Position numbers and translations under genes: made by a program
Part shown: positions 36,001 through 48,800 of the stretch, piece by piece
Layout of the letters: each line of letters starts with the position of its first letter
How positions within the stretch are numbered: the first letter of the stretch is position 1
The notes under the pieces: model-generated
Database searches by the model: none
What the model was told of the DNA's origin: nothing
What the model saw: the letters and a program-made list of their open reading frames with translations, nothing else
DNA from: Membranipora membranacea
Lineage: Eukaryota; Bryozoa; Gymnolaemata; Cheilostomatida; Membraniporidae
Assembly: GCA_914767715.1 (NCBI GenBank)
Contig: OU612067.1
Coordinates: 18,853,001 to 18,917,000 of the forward strand
Direction of reading: 5' to 3'
DNA length: 64,000 nt

Positions 36001-38334
36001 AAGGGAATAAAATGGATAATCGTTTGTACTAACACTGTATTAGGTGTTACACCACCGTACTAAGCATAATCTAGATTCAGCCCGCTTTCATCGGCCCTGT
36101 AACCACTTAGAGTTTGGTTACCAGGAATTAAACCATTTCCGTTGGTATTTACACCAGAATCTATCTTATATAAATGTCTGCGATATTTTTTACGCAACCT
36201 GACTGAACCTTGTTCATTGTAGTACCATTTGGAAGGGTATTGGACCACTTTGAAGACTTATGGGACAATCATCGACACGACCCAAACATCCTACTTGTTT
36301 ATTACGAGGATCTTAAAGAGGTGAGCTGAGAATTGTCAGATCAACAGGTGGATTCTTATGCTGCCCCTACTAAGTACTTATGTGTGCTGCCAGATCATAA
36401 CATGGTGCCTGGTTTGATAACTGAACTGTGTTAGCAGCACTTTAATGGAGTTTGCCAGGCATGGGATCAAATCTTGATGAATAAAATATCCATTTGCTTC
36501 TAGTTTTGGCCTGCAGCACGTGTTCAGATTGATCATTGATTTGTTTTTGTTTAGTCTATAGAAAGCGTTGTAGAAAAAATAGTGCTAAATTTTGGCGATA
36601 TAAGTTAATCCCATGGCCAAAAACTATTTTTATGACTTGAGTGTTGGCGGTTCTAAGAATTCAGGAGGATAACCGAATTGTAGAAGCTTCTTAGAAATTG
36701 ACCTTATGTCGCTCTATTAATTCAGCGTTGGCAAAAACAGCCTACTTGAACATATTTGAAAGGCAATTTAGATCATAGCTTCTAAAATAATTTGTATTTA
36801 AACCATTTAAACATTAGACAGTCTCAGCACCTTACACTTGCTGTTATATTCATGTCATATTCAAATTTCATGATGACACCTCATCATATATGCTATATTT
36901 ATGCTATCTCGGGCTAATAAGGAAGTTTTCATTCTCAGACAATGTTAATAAATGGGTTGAAACACTCAATTGACATCAAGTAGTTTGAATACTTTCCGAA
37001 AGTTCAAGACATTATTGTCTCAAACTCCCTGATTCACTGAAATCAAAGTCCCAATCTGTCACAATGATTACCAAATTCCTTTACTAAATTGAAGCAAGAG
37101 AAATAAATTTATTTAAGTTGTCTTCTTATTTTTCAATAACAGATAATTCCTATTGCTGTGACCAAATATCATATATCATTATGAATATGCTGTTTAGTTA
37201 ATTTGATACCTGCAGCAGACCCTATAAATAAGGTCTGTTTTGATACTGAGAAGGGATAATCTGTTTATGTAATGTTTTGAAATGGATTAGTCTGAATATG
37301 AGTCCCCAAACAAGTCTAACATCATGAATATCAGCAGGATAACACAATTTTTACAGTGATTTTAACTTAAAAGGAATTTGTGTATAATAAAGGATTCAGA
37401 AATGTTTTAAGGCCTATCCAATTCTGGGCCAACTCTCGTGGGTTAAGTTTTCTTAAGTGAAATTGCTAGCAGTAATTTTGTGCATTCCCATAAAACACGA
37501 GTTAAATTTTAATTTTATTACTTTTAGAACACTTTACAACAAATCCGAAGAGTTGCCAACCATATTGGTGTACCATATACAGAAGAGTTCCTATCTCAAG
37601 TCTGCAAAGCAGTAGATATAAGCAACATGAAAACTGGCAAGTACTCCTCCGAAGAAAATATCAGAAGGAAGTTTGGCTCTGATGTCTCTCTCTATAGGAA
37701 AGGTATGCTGACTCTAAAATAATCTTTTGGCTTATGATGATGACGCAACAAAACCATGTCCTACCTAACCCTTCTCCTTAACATTACCTAAAATTCTTTG
37801 TCTTTGTGGAGCACTGTGGTACTCAAGCCATCAACTTTGATATAAAAAATTCAACGTTTGATTGTAAAAAGCCAATTATCTTTAGTGGAAAGAGAGGCAA
37901 ATCAAGGCTTTATAGGTAGCTATTCATGTAGCAAAAAAAGTATGCAGGCCTGATTTGTTCAGTTTTAGGGAACAGTGTGCAGATTTAATTATACATGGTT
38001 TTGTTGTACCCTAATATGTGCTATGAACAATTATCTCTACAAGATTAAATTGACTGCTTCATATTAGGGAAAAACACATCAAGTTGGAGTCGTCTTGTTT
38101 ACTGTTCATTTATCAAGGATATTCACAATCAATAACATTTTATTTCAAATAATTTGATTAAATATCTTCTATATTTTAGGTGAGATTGGTGACTGGCGAA
38201 CTCATTTTACTCCAGCCCAAAATGAGGACTTTGATAGAATATTTACAGATTGGAATAAACATCGTAAGATGCCGTTTCGCTTTGAGCCATCACACCATGC
38301 GAGGCATAACGATAGGAACTGCGCCCAGCAATAA
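30099..38334 (+). CDS. Cytosolic sulfotransferase (SULT family), 392 aa, six exons
   Basis: Exons 30099-30510, 33896-34079, 34397-34551, 36223-36320, 37528-37702 and 38180-38334 join in phase (1179 bases). The family transfers sulfuryl from PAPS to hydroxyl or amine groups of small molecules in the cytosol. Visible motifs: PPKCGTHW at 134-141 (5'-phosphosulfate loop; usual form PKSGTTW), NTHQMLSQLP with the expected catalytic His at 188, RNPKDVLVSAYYHF at 210-223 (3'-phosphate site), VYYEDLKE at 276-283, and RKGEIGDWRTHF at 340-351. All expected residues are present, so it is probably active. SULT proteins are usually about 295 residues; here about 90 extra N-terminal residues rich in Asn, Ser and Thr precede the domain. 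An in-frame TAG lies six bases before the ATG at 30099. ATG 30114 has a better context and would remove five residues. AATAAA at 38984 is a likely polyadenylation signal. The substrate cannot be told. Confidence 0.92.
31855..32097 (-). CDS. Possible small secreted protein or first exon, antisense in sulfotransferase intron 1
   Basis: An 80-codon frame starts with MYIFILVFYFTAAFVA, a good signal-peptide or anchor sequence. A charged stretch with two Cys follows (LDCGRAG and the C-terminal REC). The base composition is much richer in G+C than the flanking intron, which suggests coding. No domain is recognised, and no matching downstream exon could be confirmed. It may be a complete short gene, the first exon of a nested gene, or chance. 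Confidence 0.25.
   Translation of the reverse strand: MYIFILVFYFTAAFVAHKVTHPHLDCGRAGSLPVWGRSIGGEIRVRGPYSANTVKKVYSESANMSIERMEVVRSGDRREC
35560..35745 (-). repeat. tRNA-headed SINE in sulfotransferase intron 3
   Basis: On the minus strand the head has GCGGTTAAGGGTTTAGGGC and AGGTTCTATTCCCGGCGCC, then GTCATTTCTGATTTGGCACTG. This matches the head and early body of the SINE at 10020-10355. The body end is degenerate or truncated. Confidence 0.6.
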
Positions 38335-39254
38335 TCATATAATATTTCAATGATCAGCTAGCCAAAGTTACATACTTTGAAACCCCTAGAGTATAAACCT
38401 ACACCTCTGTAAATAATATATATATAGAAGGAGCAACGCATGATGTTCCAGTCTGCTTCCTGACTGTTTATTCGTAAATCTGGAAGCTGTCGTCGATATC
38501 CTACATATATTATTTGGGTTGTAATGATGATGTACGATCAATGCATACACTTTTTGGTGCTGCCTGTGTGGCCATACTATGACAAACTTTGTATATAAGT
38601 ATATGGGTAACTGAGCCATTTGAATTTAGCATTGAGACACAAATCGAAGCTTTCCTAGGTAAACACAAATTCCTAGAAAGGAAGCACTCATTTGACTGCC
38701 TAGAATTAATTGCTGGTAACAGCTTAGAAGATGCTTATTTTGATGTAAGCGTGTTATAGTTATGTAATCAATAACAAACTTAGACTTTCTATTCTACTAG
38801 ATTAGACAAAAATAATATGGTATTCTTTCATATTCCATGGTTTATGAATACTGGCACGTTTATTATATTTTACCAATCGTGAGATTCCTCTTTATACATT
38901 GATTGAATATTTTAATAATATTTGATACAGTTTATTTATCATCATCCCGGTTCAATTGAATATATTTCACAAGTATTATTATGAATAAAGGTTACAGAAA
39001 AAAAAGCCATGTTTGCAATTGCAATACACAAAAGTTGAAAGAAGAAGGAGGAGAACCTGATTATTGTCATTGTAGGAAATCTCTATCCTTGTCACAAAGC
39101 TGCAAATGTGTAGGCTTGGAAATCTACCCAGTGAGTTTAAAGGCCCATTGGTGACCTGACATATAACGATCTAAGTGGGAAGACAACTCAAACCCTGAAA
39201 AAAACTATTTATCTCCTGTTTCAACAGAATTAACTGTCGGTAAAAGTCTGTGAG
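38335..39254. other. Convergent 3' regions
   Basis: The sulfotransferase (+) and the gene at 39255-40826 (-) end towards each other across about 920 bases. The part up to about 39005 is likely the 3' untranslated region of the sulfotransferase, given AATAAA at 38984. No other feature is seen. Confidence 0.5.
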
Positions 39255-40826
39255 TTAGTTAATGAATAGAGCAGAGAATGTCTGATCGCCCAGTCTATGT
39301 TGAGTTCTGTCCAGCAGTGCACTGCCAGGTGTGTTAGATCGAGTGTTACATGGTGCTCTTGACCGGTCCACTAGGGCGCTTGCTGGAGTGTTTGATCTAC
39401 TGTAAGTGATATTAGGTAACTGTACTATCAGTGCTTTCTTTTCTTGGTGTGAAGCAGATAATCTTGTGTTCTCTTTATTCTGATTAGAACCCTGCAGATT
39501 AGGCAAATGTCTAGTCGCCTTTTGGCGGTTTTGTCTACTTTGAATGTTTTTTGCTGCTGATCCTGGAGGACAAATCGTACAGTGCATAGAGTTATCATGT
39601 CGACATGGCCGCTTGCCATCATTCTGCGCCTGCTCTACCATATCTAGTATTGTCTCAGTCTGTTTCCTCTGAAGAGACTGGGCAGTAACTGTAATATCTT
39701 GATCTTCAACTGTTGCTACTCTTTGAGTTCTCTTCTCTGCTCGTTGGGCTGCTGAGTTTTGCTGTGAGAGTCTAAGCCCTTGAACCTGAGGTTTGACATG
39801 TTTAGTGATTGCTGATTTTGCTTTCATTCCCCTGCTTGTGTATGCTGGTTTAAGTTTTGGAGGCTCCACCGTTGTCTGTGATCTAACTAAGTCATCTAAT
39901 CTCGAGTTTGACTCTCTGCTGAGTTTAGGTAAGGACACAGTTAGCTGGGATGGCTGACTTTGACCTCTAACCCATGAGTTCACTGACAGAGAGTTTGTCT
40001 GCTCTGGTACTCTCATCTGTAAAATCTCAGGTGCACTCTTTGTCATTCTCTATAAATCCAATGAGAAAACTTGATGTATTTGAATTTTGATGTAATTGAT
40101 TAATTAAATTAATTGTATATGATGTATATGATGTGTTTGATGTTTATTTATGACGTATTTGGGAAAAAAAAGACAAAAAGAGGCCGTCAGCACCCTTGTA
40201 TATTATATGGATGTGATATACAAGGGTGTAAATTACAGGAGGTCAGCACCCTTGTATATCATATGGATGTGATATACAAGGGTGTAAATTACAGGAAACT
40301 CTACAGAGAACCACTCATAATAATAATATCAAATCTTACCAAATTTGTAAGATAAATTTATTTGGTTTTATTTGATCTCACATACCTGGCTTTTGTGTCT
40401 TCTACTTTTTGGTCTTCGGAAGGATATCACTTGAACAGGTTGAAGGTTAACTGGAGTCTTTGGTCTGTTTCTGTGCTCAGAGAGTGCCTGCTTTTCCCGT
40501 TCCATCTGTATATGACTTTCAGGGTCATGGGCTATAGACGGCATCTTCCCTTTAAATATGGCGGGTCTAATGCGGCTCCTAAACTCGTTGTGATGACTCC
40601 TGTGTAGGTGGGCCTGACTTCCTGTGTTTGCCGTCATCGGAATCTCCGACACATATTCTCCAATTTGCTGATAAGACTTAGTGATTATATCAGGGAGATA
40701 GGAAGAGCTCATATCCGTTATCGGCTCACCATCGCGTAGATAGTCATAGTCCGGAGATTCGTAGAGCCTGTCCATGAAGTGATTTTTATATGACGCTGCG
40801 TCCATAGGCATAGTTAGCAGTGACAT
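39255..40826 (-). CDS. Uncharacterised, probably disordered 411-residue protein, two exons
   Basis: Exon 1 is 40826-40386 and exon 2 is 40049-39255. The donor is CCAG|GTATG, the acceptor TTATAG|AGAATG, and the phase is 0 at the junction (1236 bases). The protein is rich in Ser, Gln, Arg, Thr and Pro without any globular domain I recognise. Residues 1-50 contain several Tyr and Asp (ESPDYDYLRD). Residues 296-307 (CRHDNSMHCTIC) could form a small metal site. The C-terminus has two similar blocks, SNTPASALVDR at 366 and SNTPGSALLDR at 385, which look like repeated phosphorylation or docking motifs. A 5' untranslated exon may join at TTTGTAG near 40852. The even open frame in both exons supports a real gene, but its function is unknown. 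Confidence 0.7.
40186..40296. repeat. Two 56-base direct repeats, each with a 15-bp inverted repeat
   Basis: GTCAGCACCCTTGTATAT starts at 40186 and again at 40242, with only about one base difference over the unit. In each, CACCCTTGTATATCA-type and TGATATACAAGGGTG arms can form a hairpin. The array lies in the only intron of the gene at 39255-40826. Confidence 0.85.
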
Positions 40827-42819
40827 GTTTAGTATGACTGTCTGCTCTCCTACAAAGATTTATAAAAGAAATTAGCTGCAGGTTGCATGTAAAGATCGTA
40901 AAAGAGTATAAGTGGCTTGGGGTAATATTGTGTGTATTTGTATCTTAGCCACTATTGGCCACGAGTTGCAAGCATGTAATTGATTATTCAATTTTTGTTG
41001 ACTTTTGCGTATCTGATCCAAGTATCTACCTGTGGTAATGGTTAGAGATGTGTAATAGACGCTTACCTCAAGACTTGTGATGTCTAACGTAACTTTTTTG
41101 CTTAGTTATACCCTTGCTCTCATCCAATGCAACTGCATACTTAAAGTACAAGCACAGATAAAGCAAAGCTTAGCTTGTAAGAGTCAATTAGGTCCCTTCC
41201 GCTTGGTCGGTCCGAGTAAGATTTAGTGATTCAAAATAACTCCCACTGCTCAGTGGGGGAGCGACCCTCAAATCTAGCCTCAGTGACTCTCTGGTGCATC
41301 GAGTTCCAAATGTGGGGTGGGGGACCAATGCAGATTCACCGGGCCAATAATAGTGAAATAAGATGTATCATCGGTATGCCTTTCATTCTATTATAATCTA
41401 ATTTTTCACACACACATGATTATGATTGTTTGTTGGTGATCTATTCTTCCGTTAATGAACGGACCACAGCATGGCATATTGATTATTGTTTTGAAGATCA
41501 GAGAAAACAAATGGGAAGGATTAATTAACTAACAGTAAATCCACACGTGTTTGGATGAACTGCTAGCGTGTTATAAACAGCACAAGGGGTAAATAAACTA
41601 ACTCAGGGGTGTCTCTGTCAGATGAGAAGCCCCCATATTTTTTAATACAGTAAATATAATGCAACATTCGTTATAGCGACTGCTCTCGGCTAAGATCAAA
41701 GTGTCACTGCCAATGGCCGATTAGTGCCAGTTCAGTTTTGGCAGCTCGCTGCACACCCACGATTAGGAGGTCTTCTATGGCCTCACCTCTAGGATGCATT
41801 CTAGTTTTCTAGGATGCATCACATTCTCAGTATGAGGATCTAGGGCAACTTGCGTCCCTCTTTAGGGGCAGCCCAATCTTCTGTTTCTTATCAAACAGTG
41901 AAGAATGAACTCAACTAAGTAAAGTTGCCTTATCACTGAGGAGACCTTGACATTATGTTTAGGGGAAATTTTGTCGGGTTTGAGATTGTATATGTTGCAT
42001 ATTTCTTAACAAAAAATTCCTTTCGTTTACTGAAACTTCTGTACTATGTACGTTTAAATTTTTATAACATAAATTTAAGGTTGATTATTCATAACTAAAC
42101 AAGTTTTAGCCTTTGAGCAATAACAGGATGATTATCGTTCTGGGACCTGATCTGTAAACAACCAAGCAAGGAAGTGATGACGCGATAAAAGCAATCGTTT
42201 CCCCCTGTCCTCCCTCGAGAGCGAGGGCCGCAGTTAATTTGCACGTAAATCTGGTTTATTATTGATTTCGTATTGGTAGTTTATTATGATTAACATTGGG
42301 TATGTGGGTAATTTTGTCTTACAAGTCATTCAAATATTAACATGTGGGGATCTTACTTGATCAATAATTATTGTATCATTGTAAACAATTATTCTATTCA
42401 AAGTTTATTTTCAATTATCGGACACACATTGGATACAAAAGGCAGCTAGTATTACTATTTAGAATTGGTAACACAAAACACAGCATCTATTCTTATTTTA
42501 CCTTAGGTAGCTCAAGGCATCACGTACAATTACTCAAATTGTTAAAAAGGTTGTTTTATGACATGATGTGCAAATAACAAGGTTAGATATTGAACAAAAT
42601 AATAGGGTATCAGCTGAACAAGTCAAAATGTTATTGTAAGTTTTGATTTCTCTCGATGGATTTGATTCACTATGGTGGCAGCAATAAAGAATACATTGAT
42701 ATGTAAACTCAATCAGAATGTTTTACCTCATATACATTTCTGCAGATTAAAACATATCGTCATAAAGCAAATTGCCAACAATACAAATCAAAAATCAATT
42801 CTATCCAGCTTGATACCAA
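40827..42819. other. Intergenic region with a U2-headed SINE
   Basis: The space lies between the start of the disordered-protein gene (-) and the end of the SLC3-like gene (-). Apart from the retroposon near 41.7 kb, I see only AT-rich DNA. The 68-residue open frame at 42371-42577 shows no family features. Confidence 0.45.
41678..41900 (+). mobile_element. U2 snRNA-headed SINE, second copy
   Basis: CTCTCGGCTAAGATCAAAGTGT starts the recognisable part, followed by CACTGCCAATGGCCGATTAG and the same body as the element at 12970-13196, to CTGTTTCTTATCAAACAG. The first bases of the U2 head are rearranged or mutated (GCGACTGCTCTCGG where U2 has CGCTTCTCGGCC). Body identity to the first copy is high, with a duplicated TCTAGGATGCAT block. 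I could not define a target-site duplication. Confidence 0.75.
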
Positions 42820-45800
42820 TTAAGGCATCAGCTCCTTGATCTGATAAGGCCATGAGAGGACTACACCATCTCCAGGTTTGAGTTTGACCTCAGAGAGCCC
42901 GTCTACACTAGCCTCACGTGTGAAGTCAGCATCTCCAGTGATGGCAGCCACTGTCGGTTTGATACCTGCAGGTGTACCTGGTGATAAATCCACAGTCTCT
43001 TCAGTAGCTCCGATATTAACAACTACCAGGTAGCTAGAAAAAATAAATTTGAGAAGCGTGTTAGAATTAATCTCCTATGAAAGGCTGATTCTCAGAAAAT
43101 CAACATTTTACGGCTACAGAACATGTGGTATTTTATGATCCTTTACACATTTCAGTATTGGAGTTGTCTGCATATGGGAAAAGGGGACATAATACCAAAA
43201 ATATTGTTTGACATTTATGGTACCATTGTGATCAAGTGCATTTCTGTATTCTAATTTTATTTATGAAAGGAGATCCTGAATTATCACAATTTCGTTCAAT
43301 GCACTTCATTTGCATCTAAAATTTAGTGCTCATGGACTCAAATTAGCTCGTATAATAGCAATAAAACTGCTGACTGGTGTGAATATCCGGGGTAAAATTA
43401 TTTCCAGGCTTACGTTTTCATTCCATCATAGAAGCGAGTAAATGAGTAGACATTATCAGTAACTATATGCTGCATCCAGTCTCCCTGTCTGAATGTACTC
43501 TCCGTTCGTAGTGAGGTTAGGTTTGTGTAAACATTCAGGTGAGAAGTGTAGTCGGTCATTTCAGACTACAATATTACAAAATATAAATGTGTTAATCATT
43601 TTGTTGAAATTATTCAAAGTAAAAGATATTGCCAATTTCTTGATCTTATAAATTTAAAAGATTAGGCTTTCAAACATATCTATTGATTGATGATGATCTA
43701 AATAGGCCAAAAATATTTGAACACTATTCAGTCTATGGGTGTGTCAGGAGGGTCTTTCAATTAGAACAGTGGACACACAGATTCCCATAGAGTTATTATA
43801 TAGTAACTCTATGCAGACTCCTCACTCAGAATGTATATAGTTTGATCAATGAGTGAGCGAGACCCTAGATCATTCCAAAATGTTTAGCGGTTTAATACCA
43901 ACATCTTTTGCTGTTTTCATACATATTAGTTTCACCAAGTATGTTTAGTTATTTTACTTACCGCCACATTTGTATCGATAGCATTTGGATGGATTGGTAG
44001 CCAGGCTGCTGAGCAGTTAGAAGTAAATCCAGCACAGGAGGCTACATCAGGAGTCCACTGCATAGGAGAACGCTCCGGGTCACGACTCTTACTCTGAAAT
44101 TAAAGTGAAACGGTTTGATGGTGCAGGTAAGCTGGTTGATAGTTAGATGGAATTTCTCTGGGTAAGAACACACCAAACAGATGCTGGTAACTAGTGACTG
44201 ATATGACCATTTTAGGTACAAGATGATAGGTGAGAAAGACAACTTTTTGATGGCAGCCCTGAGGAATTCCTTATGAAGGTTTCCTAGCTTCACCCAAAAA
44301 AAATTCAATGGCAGGTTGTGTCCCTCACCATCTATAAAGGTTCCATGGAAAAGTATGGAATTTGTAAAAGAGTGCAAATAATTTAGTTTTGCCTCCAAAA
44401 GAGTATACCCTCCATGGGAGAAAATACTACTTCAAGAAATGAGATGGGAAAGTCCTCTCCCTACCTTATCCACTTTGCCAACTGGATCCTGTGATTCCCG
44501 ATTAGTTATATCGATATCCTCCATACCGATCTCATCTCCATAGTATGTGGTCGACACACCAGGCAGTAATGTCAGTAACATGTTCATCGCATCCAACTTA
44601 TCAGAGCCAACCCGGGAGGTCATACGAGATCGATCGTGGTTACCCAACTACAGAATAAACATATCCGACTCTCAGTGATAGTTGATAAGATCACGATTTC
44701 AGGGGGTTGCAGTTAGAAAGACAGAATATAATGAACAAACCACTTAACCCATCTTCAAACAAACCTAAAAAATTTTAACCACTTCGAAATTACAAAAAAA
44801 CTTTAGAAGAGCCAAATTCAATGAGCTGCTTTGATAATTGGCCTCGCACCAATGAAAGGGGACACAACTCCAAACTGTAAGTGAAAATAATATCTAATCG
44901 TACCATAGCTGATTTATTACTTGGAGGTAGCCTAGTTGGGTTAAAATCTATGAGGTGAAATAAGTAAATATATCCATCTTACCACCCAGTTGGCTGTGGC
45001 ATTCTCAGGTTTGTTGGCCATCCAATCATTTACAAGCTCACTGACAGATCTAGCCCCGCACTGAGCATCTACTTGTACCAGCTGGAAGTTAAACGGGAAG
45101 TGAGCTCCACCATTCTCTGTACGACCATAATACATCCTCAGGTCGGAGGGAGATGCATATGCTTCTGTGATCACCAGTCTGTAAGAAAGAACGGCCAACA
45201 GTCGTCATAGAGTTTGCACAAGACTCAATTTAGATTTCAAGGATTAGTGAAGGACTGTTAAAACTTCAAACCTTTATTTTTAAAGCTCTCGATACAAAAC
45301 ACGATAAAGGTTTACAACGCCAAAAATAGTCCCCAATGTCTTAGATGCTTTTACCCATAGAGATAGCTATGCTTTCAATTTATCTTATTTCTTTGCAGCA
45401 TCATTACAAAGACCCTTTAAATTGTATGATACAGGTTTGAGGTAAATAGCAGTAACAGACCTTTGCTCAGAGTAGCTATCAGCGATACCTCTCCATCTGT
45501 TCACCATATCCATTATCTCTGGCTGGTTAAACGTCTTTGTGTGATTCAAGTAATCGTAGTCATTCTGTAAAACAACAAAAATCTTATTGAGCCCACGTTA
45601 GACACTCACTCCTGTTCAGTTCACTAATGCCCGGCAGTGAAAAAAGTCATTCAACAATGGTTAGAGGTTCAAAATCAAATGAGGAAGTGATTAGATTCCA
45701 ACACTTTTTTTTGTTCTTATTATTTTATTCTTTTTATAACTTTTATTTATTAACACTTCATCAGGTTAGTTTGATAATCATTTTTATTATAAAGCATTCT

Positions 45801-48800
45801 AGTAGATGCAGAGAAGAGTCCATCAACAGACCTTCACTGATCATTCTGATAATTGATCCAGTCGATTCATGTTCATTTCAAACATGCATGATCTTCTTGT
45901 CTCGTAACATACTACAGCAATTCACAATTCATTCAAATAAGGCAGGGAATAGAAATTCTATAACCTCATCATTCCTAACATCATTTTTCTCAAATAAAAT
46001 AATAAATATTTTTCTGTTAATCTACTATTAACAAATTTTCTTTTGAGGGTTAATGTTAAAAAGAAACATTCTTTAAAAATAAAAATTATGCCAATAATGT
46101 ATTAAAAAAAATAATTTGAAAATCAGCTTCATTATTTAGCATTCATGTACATGCAATAAAAGGTCCATATTATAATACAACAATAGCTCTTACCTGATCG
46201 GATGTTTTACCAGAGACAGGCTCATCCTCCAGGTTGTAATCTTCATATAGTCTGATTATAGCGTCCACTCTGATACCATCAACTCCCTTATCGAGCCAGA
46301 ACTTGAGGATAGCCTGTCAGTAAAGTACAAGATACGATGTTACTCAGAAGTTAGAGAGAATCAACTTATCGAACACACATACAGTACAGTCATTATGTAG
46401 TTATCAGTGTTATATGATCTATCTAAATAAGAGGGCTTGAGGCCGGGGTCAACTCCTAGAACATATGCAAGGAATATTGATGGGGCCATAGGGCAAGAGT
46501 CTGGGGGGGCTCAGACTAGGAATTTAGAAATTTATCCATCATAGGAGTTGTTTCCTTTCTATACAGAAGAAGACAACTAGATTTCACAAAAGCAATAAAA
46601 CTTACATCTAGCTCCTGTTTGACTCGATTGTTTCTGATGTTGAGGTCAGGCATAGATTCCTGATATTGATGGAAGAAGCACTGACCTCTTGTTGGATTAT
46701 ATTCCCAGGCAGAGCCGCCAACAACAGATATCTGACAAAAGAAAACATATAAGTGCCTTAATCCATTGAAAGTTCTGATTAGCAGATTAGATGATGGATT
46801 TTCTCCCTTCCTTGATCATAGTAAACACATTGTCTACTGCTGATGGCACTTCTAGGAAGAACTTGGTATATCACATTCGGATGTTCAGGTCTCACTTTGA
46901 ATATGTGTCTACCTGGATAGGAATGATCCATACATTGCAAATATTATTGCCATAACAGTTTAATGCCTTTGCCCTCAATGATTGCTTTATCATAATTATA
47001 AAACACATTGAGAAGCCATCTGTGTATATTAAAAATAAGTCATACCCAGTTATTAGGGGGCGTGTCTCCGTTATTTCCACAGTCACTCCATATATAGTAG
47101 TTATCGTATGGCTTCTCCTTATTGACACTCTTAAGAAACCACTCATGTTTATCACTTGTATGATTAGGGATAAAATCTATAATCAGCTTCATACCTGGAA
47201 GGAGAAAGAACAAGTATGGGGGGGGTAACCATTCCCTGAGCTTGTGTGAGAAATAGCCTGTTCTTTATTATGAAATACTAATGTGTCGAAGTACTGGTAC
47301 TGTTAACTCTCGATGACAACTTGAACTGTTTATGGATGATGAACGTTTTGTGGGTAAGTCCCATAACACAGGGAATGTGGGATCTCATATTTGTTTAAGC
47401 ATTTACAAATATATTGCTTTTTATTCGGGATAAGTGTGGGAACTGGCAGCGCTATATCAAATGCATTCTCGTGGTCTATAAAACCAAAGGTTTCACCAAC
47501 CATCATAAAAAATACCCCACCCTGACATGATAAAGAGATGATCAAGCTGTAGGATGAAACATTTATTTTCTCTTGTCACAAAGTGCATTCTCATTAAAAA
47601 GTCGAAATAGTAATCAAATTTTTCTGCTCACTCACCATGTTCGTGCATCTTATTGAGCAGGCTGTCAAAATCACCCATACTTCCAAACGCAGGATCGATA
47701 GCCCTGTAATCACTGACATCATAACCGAAATCTAACATCGGACTCTCATAGAAAGGGCTGATCCAGATAGCATTAACATTAATATCCTTCAGATAATCAA
47801 GTTTTTCCTCTATACCTGTAAAATCAAGGTGATAACATAAATGATTTAATTGATACCTGGTATGGGAAATTGTAATTTAGCTACCAAAGAGGGAGTGAGA
47901 AACAATTATAAAACTATTAGTAATCATCATCAAAATTTTTGTTGCTGATACAAATATTGGTCAGGGCAGCCTTAATTTTTTCTACATATAGGTTGGTAAG
48001 GTGGCAAAAATAAACAGACAAGATGAATTATAAAAGTTGTCCTACCTTTGAGATCACCGACACCGTCTCCATTCGTGTCCTTGAAGCTTCTGGGATAGAC
48101 CTGATAGACAGATGAAGTCTGTAACCAATCTCGTACAGGAGGCAGCTTACATCTACAAGGGAAGAAAATAATCGTATGTATGAGCGTCAGGTGTAATGAG
48201 ATAGGTAAGTACTTCAGTGGTAAGCCAGGCCGAAGCACACTTATGCCACATACACCATATGGCCTGTAAACTGCTACATGGTTGGATATTTGCCCAACAA
48301 TGAATTCCCTCTAGGAGTAATGGTGCTTTTAATCTGCACCAAGTCGCCTCCTACTCAACATCCGATCAGTACTTAGTACCCCCTAACTTTTCATCAATAA
48401 TTTTTGGCATGTCTGAAACGAGGCACTTTTTAGACCTCCAGTAGTTATATCAGTGTTACCCATAGAGATATTGTAGATACTATATGATACCCCACGGCGA
48501 GACCCGAGTCAGTTAGACCATTTTTTGAGTAACTGAAGACAGTTATTCCGTTTTTGGTGTAATCTAGGAAAATTGTACCGTCTTTGCTGTAACCAGAGAC
48601 AGTTATACGTTCTTTGATGTAACCAGAGACAGTTATACCGTCTTTGAGTACATTAACAATAACAAACATAGCATTAACAATAATATAAATAATAATAATA
48701 CTATACCTTGGATGAGTAACAGTGAGATAGATAACAGCTCCGAGAAGAACAAACCAAGAACCCCAGAATATAATCAGTAGTATCTTCCTAGCTCTGTTCC

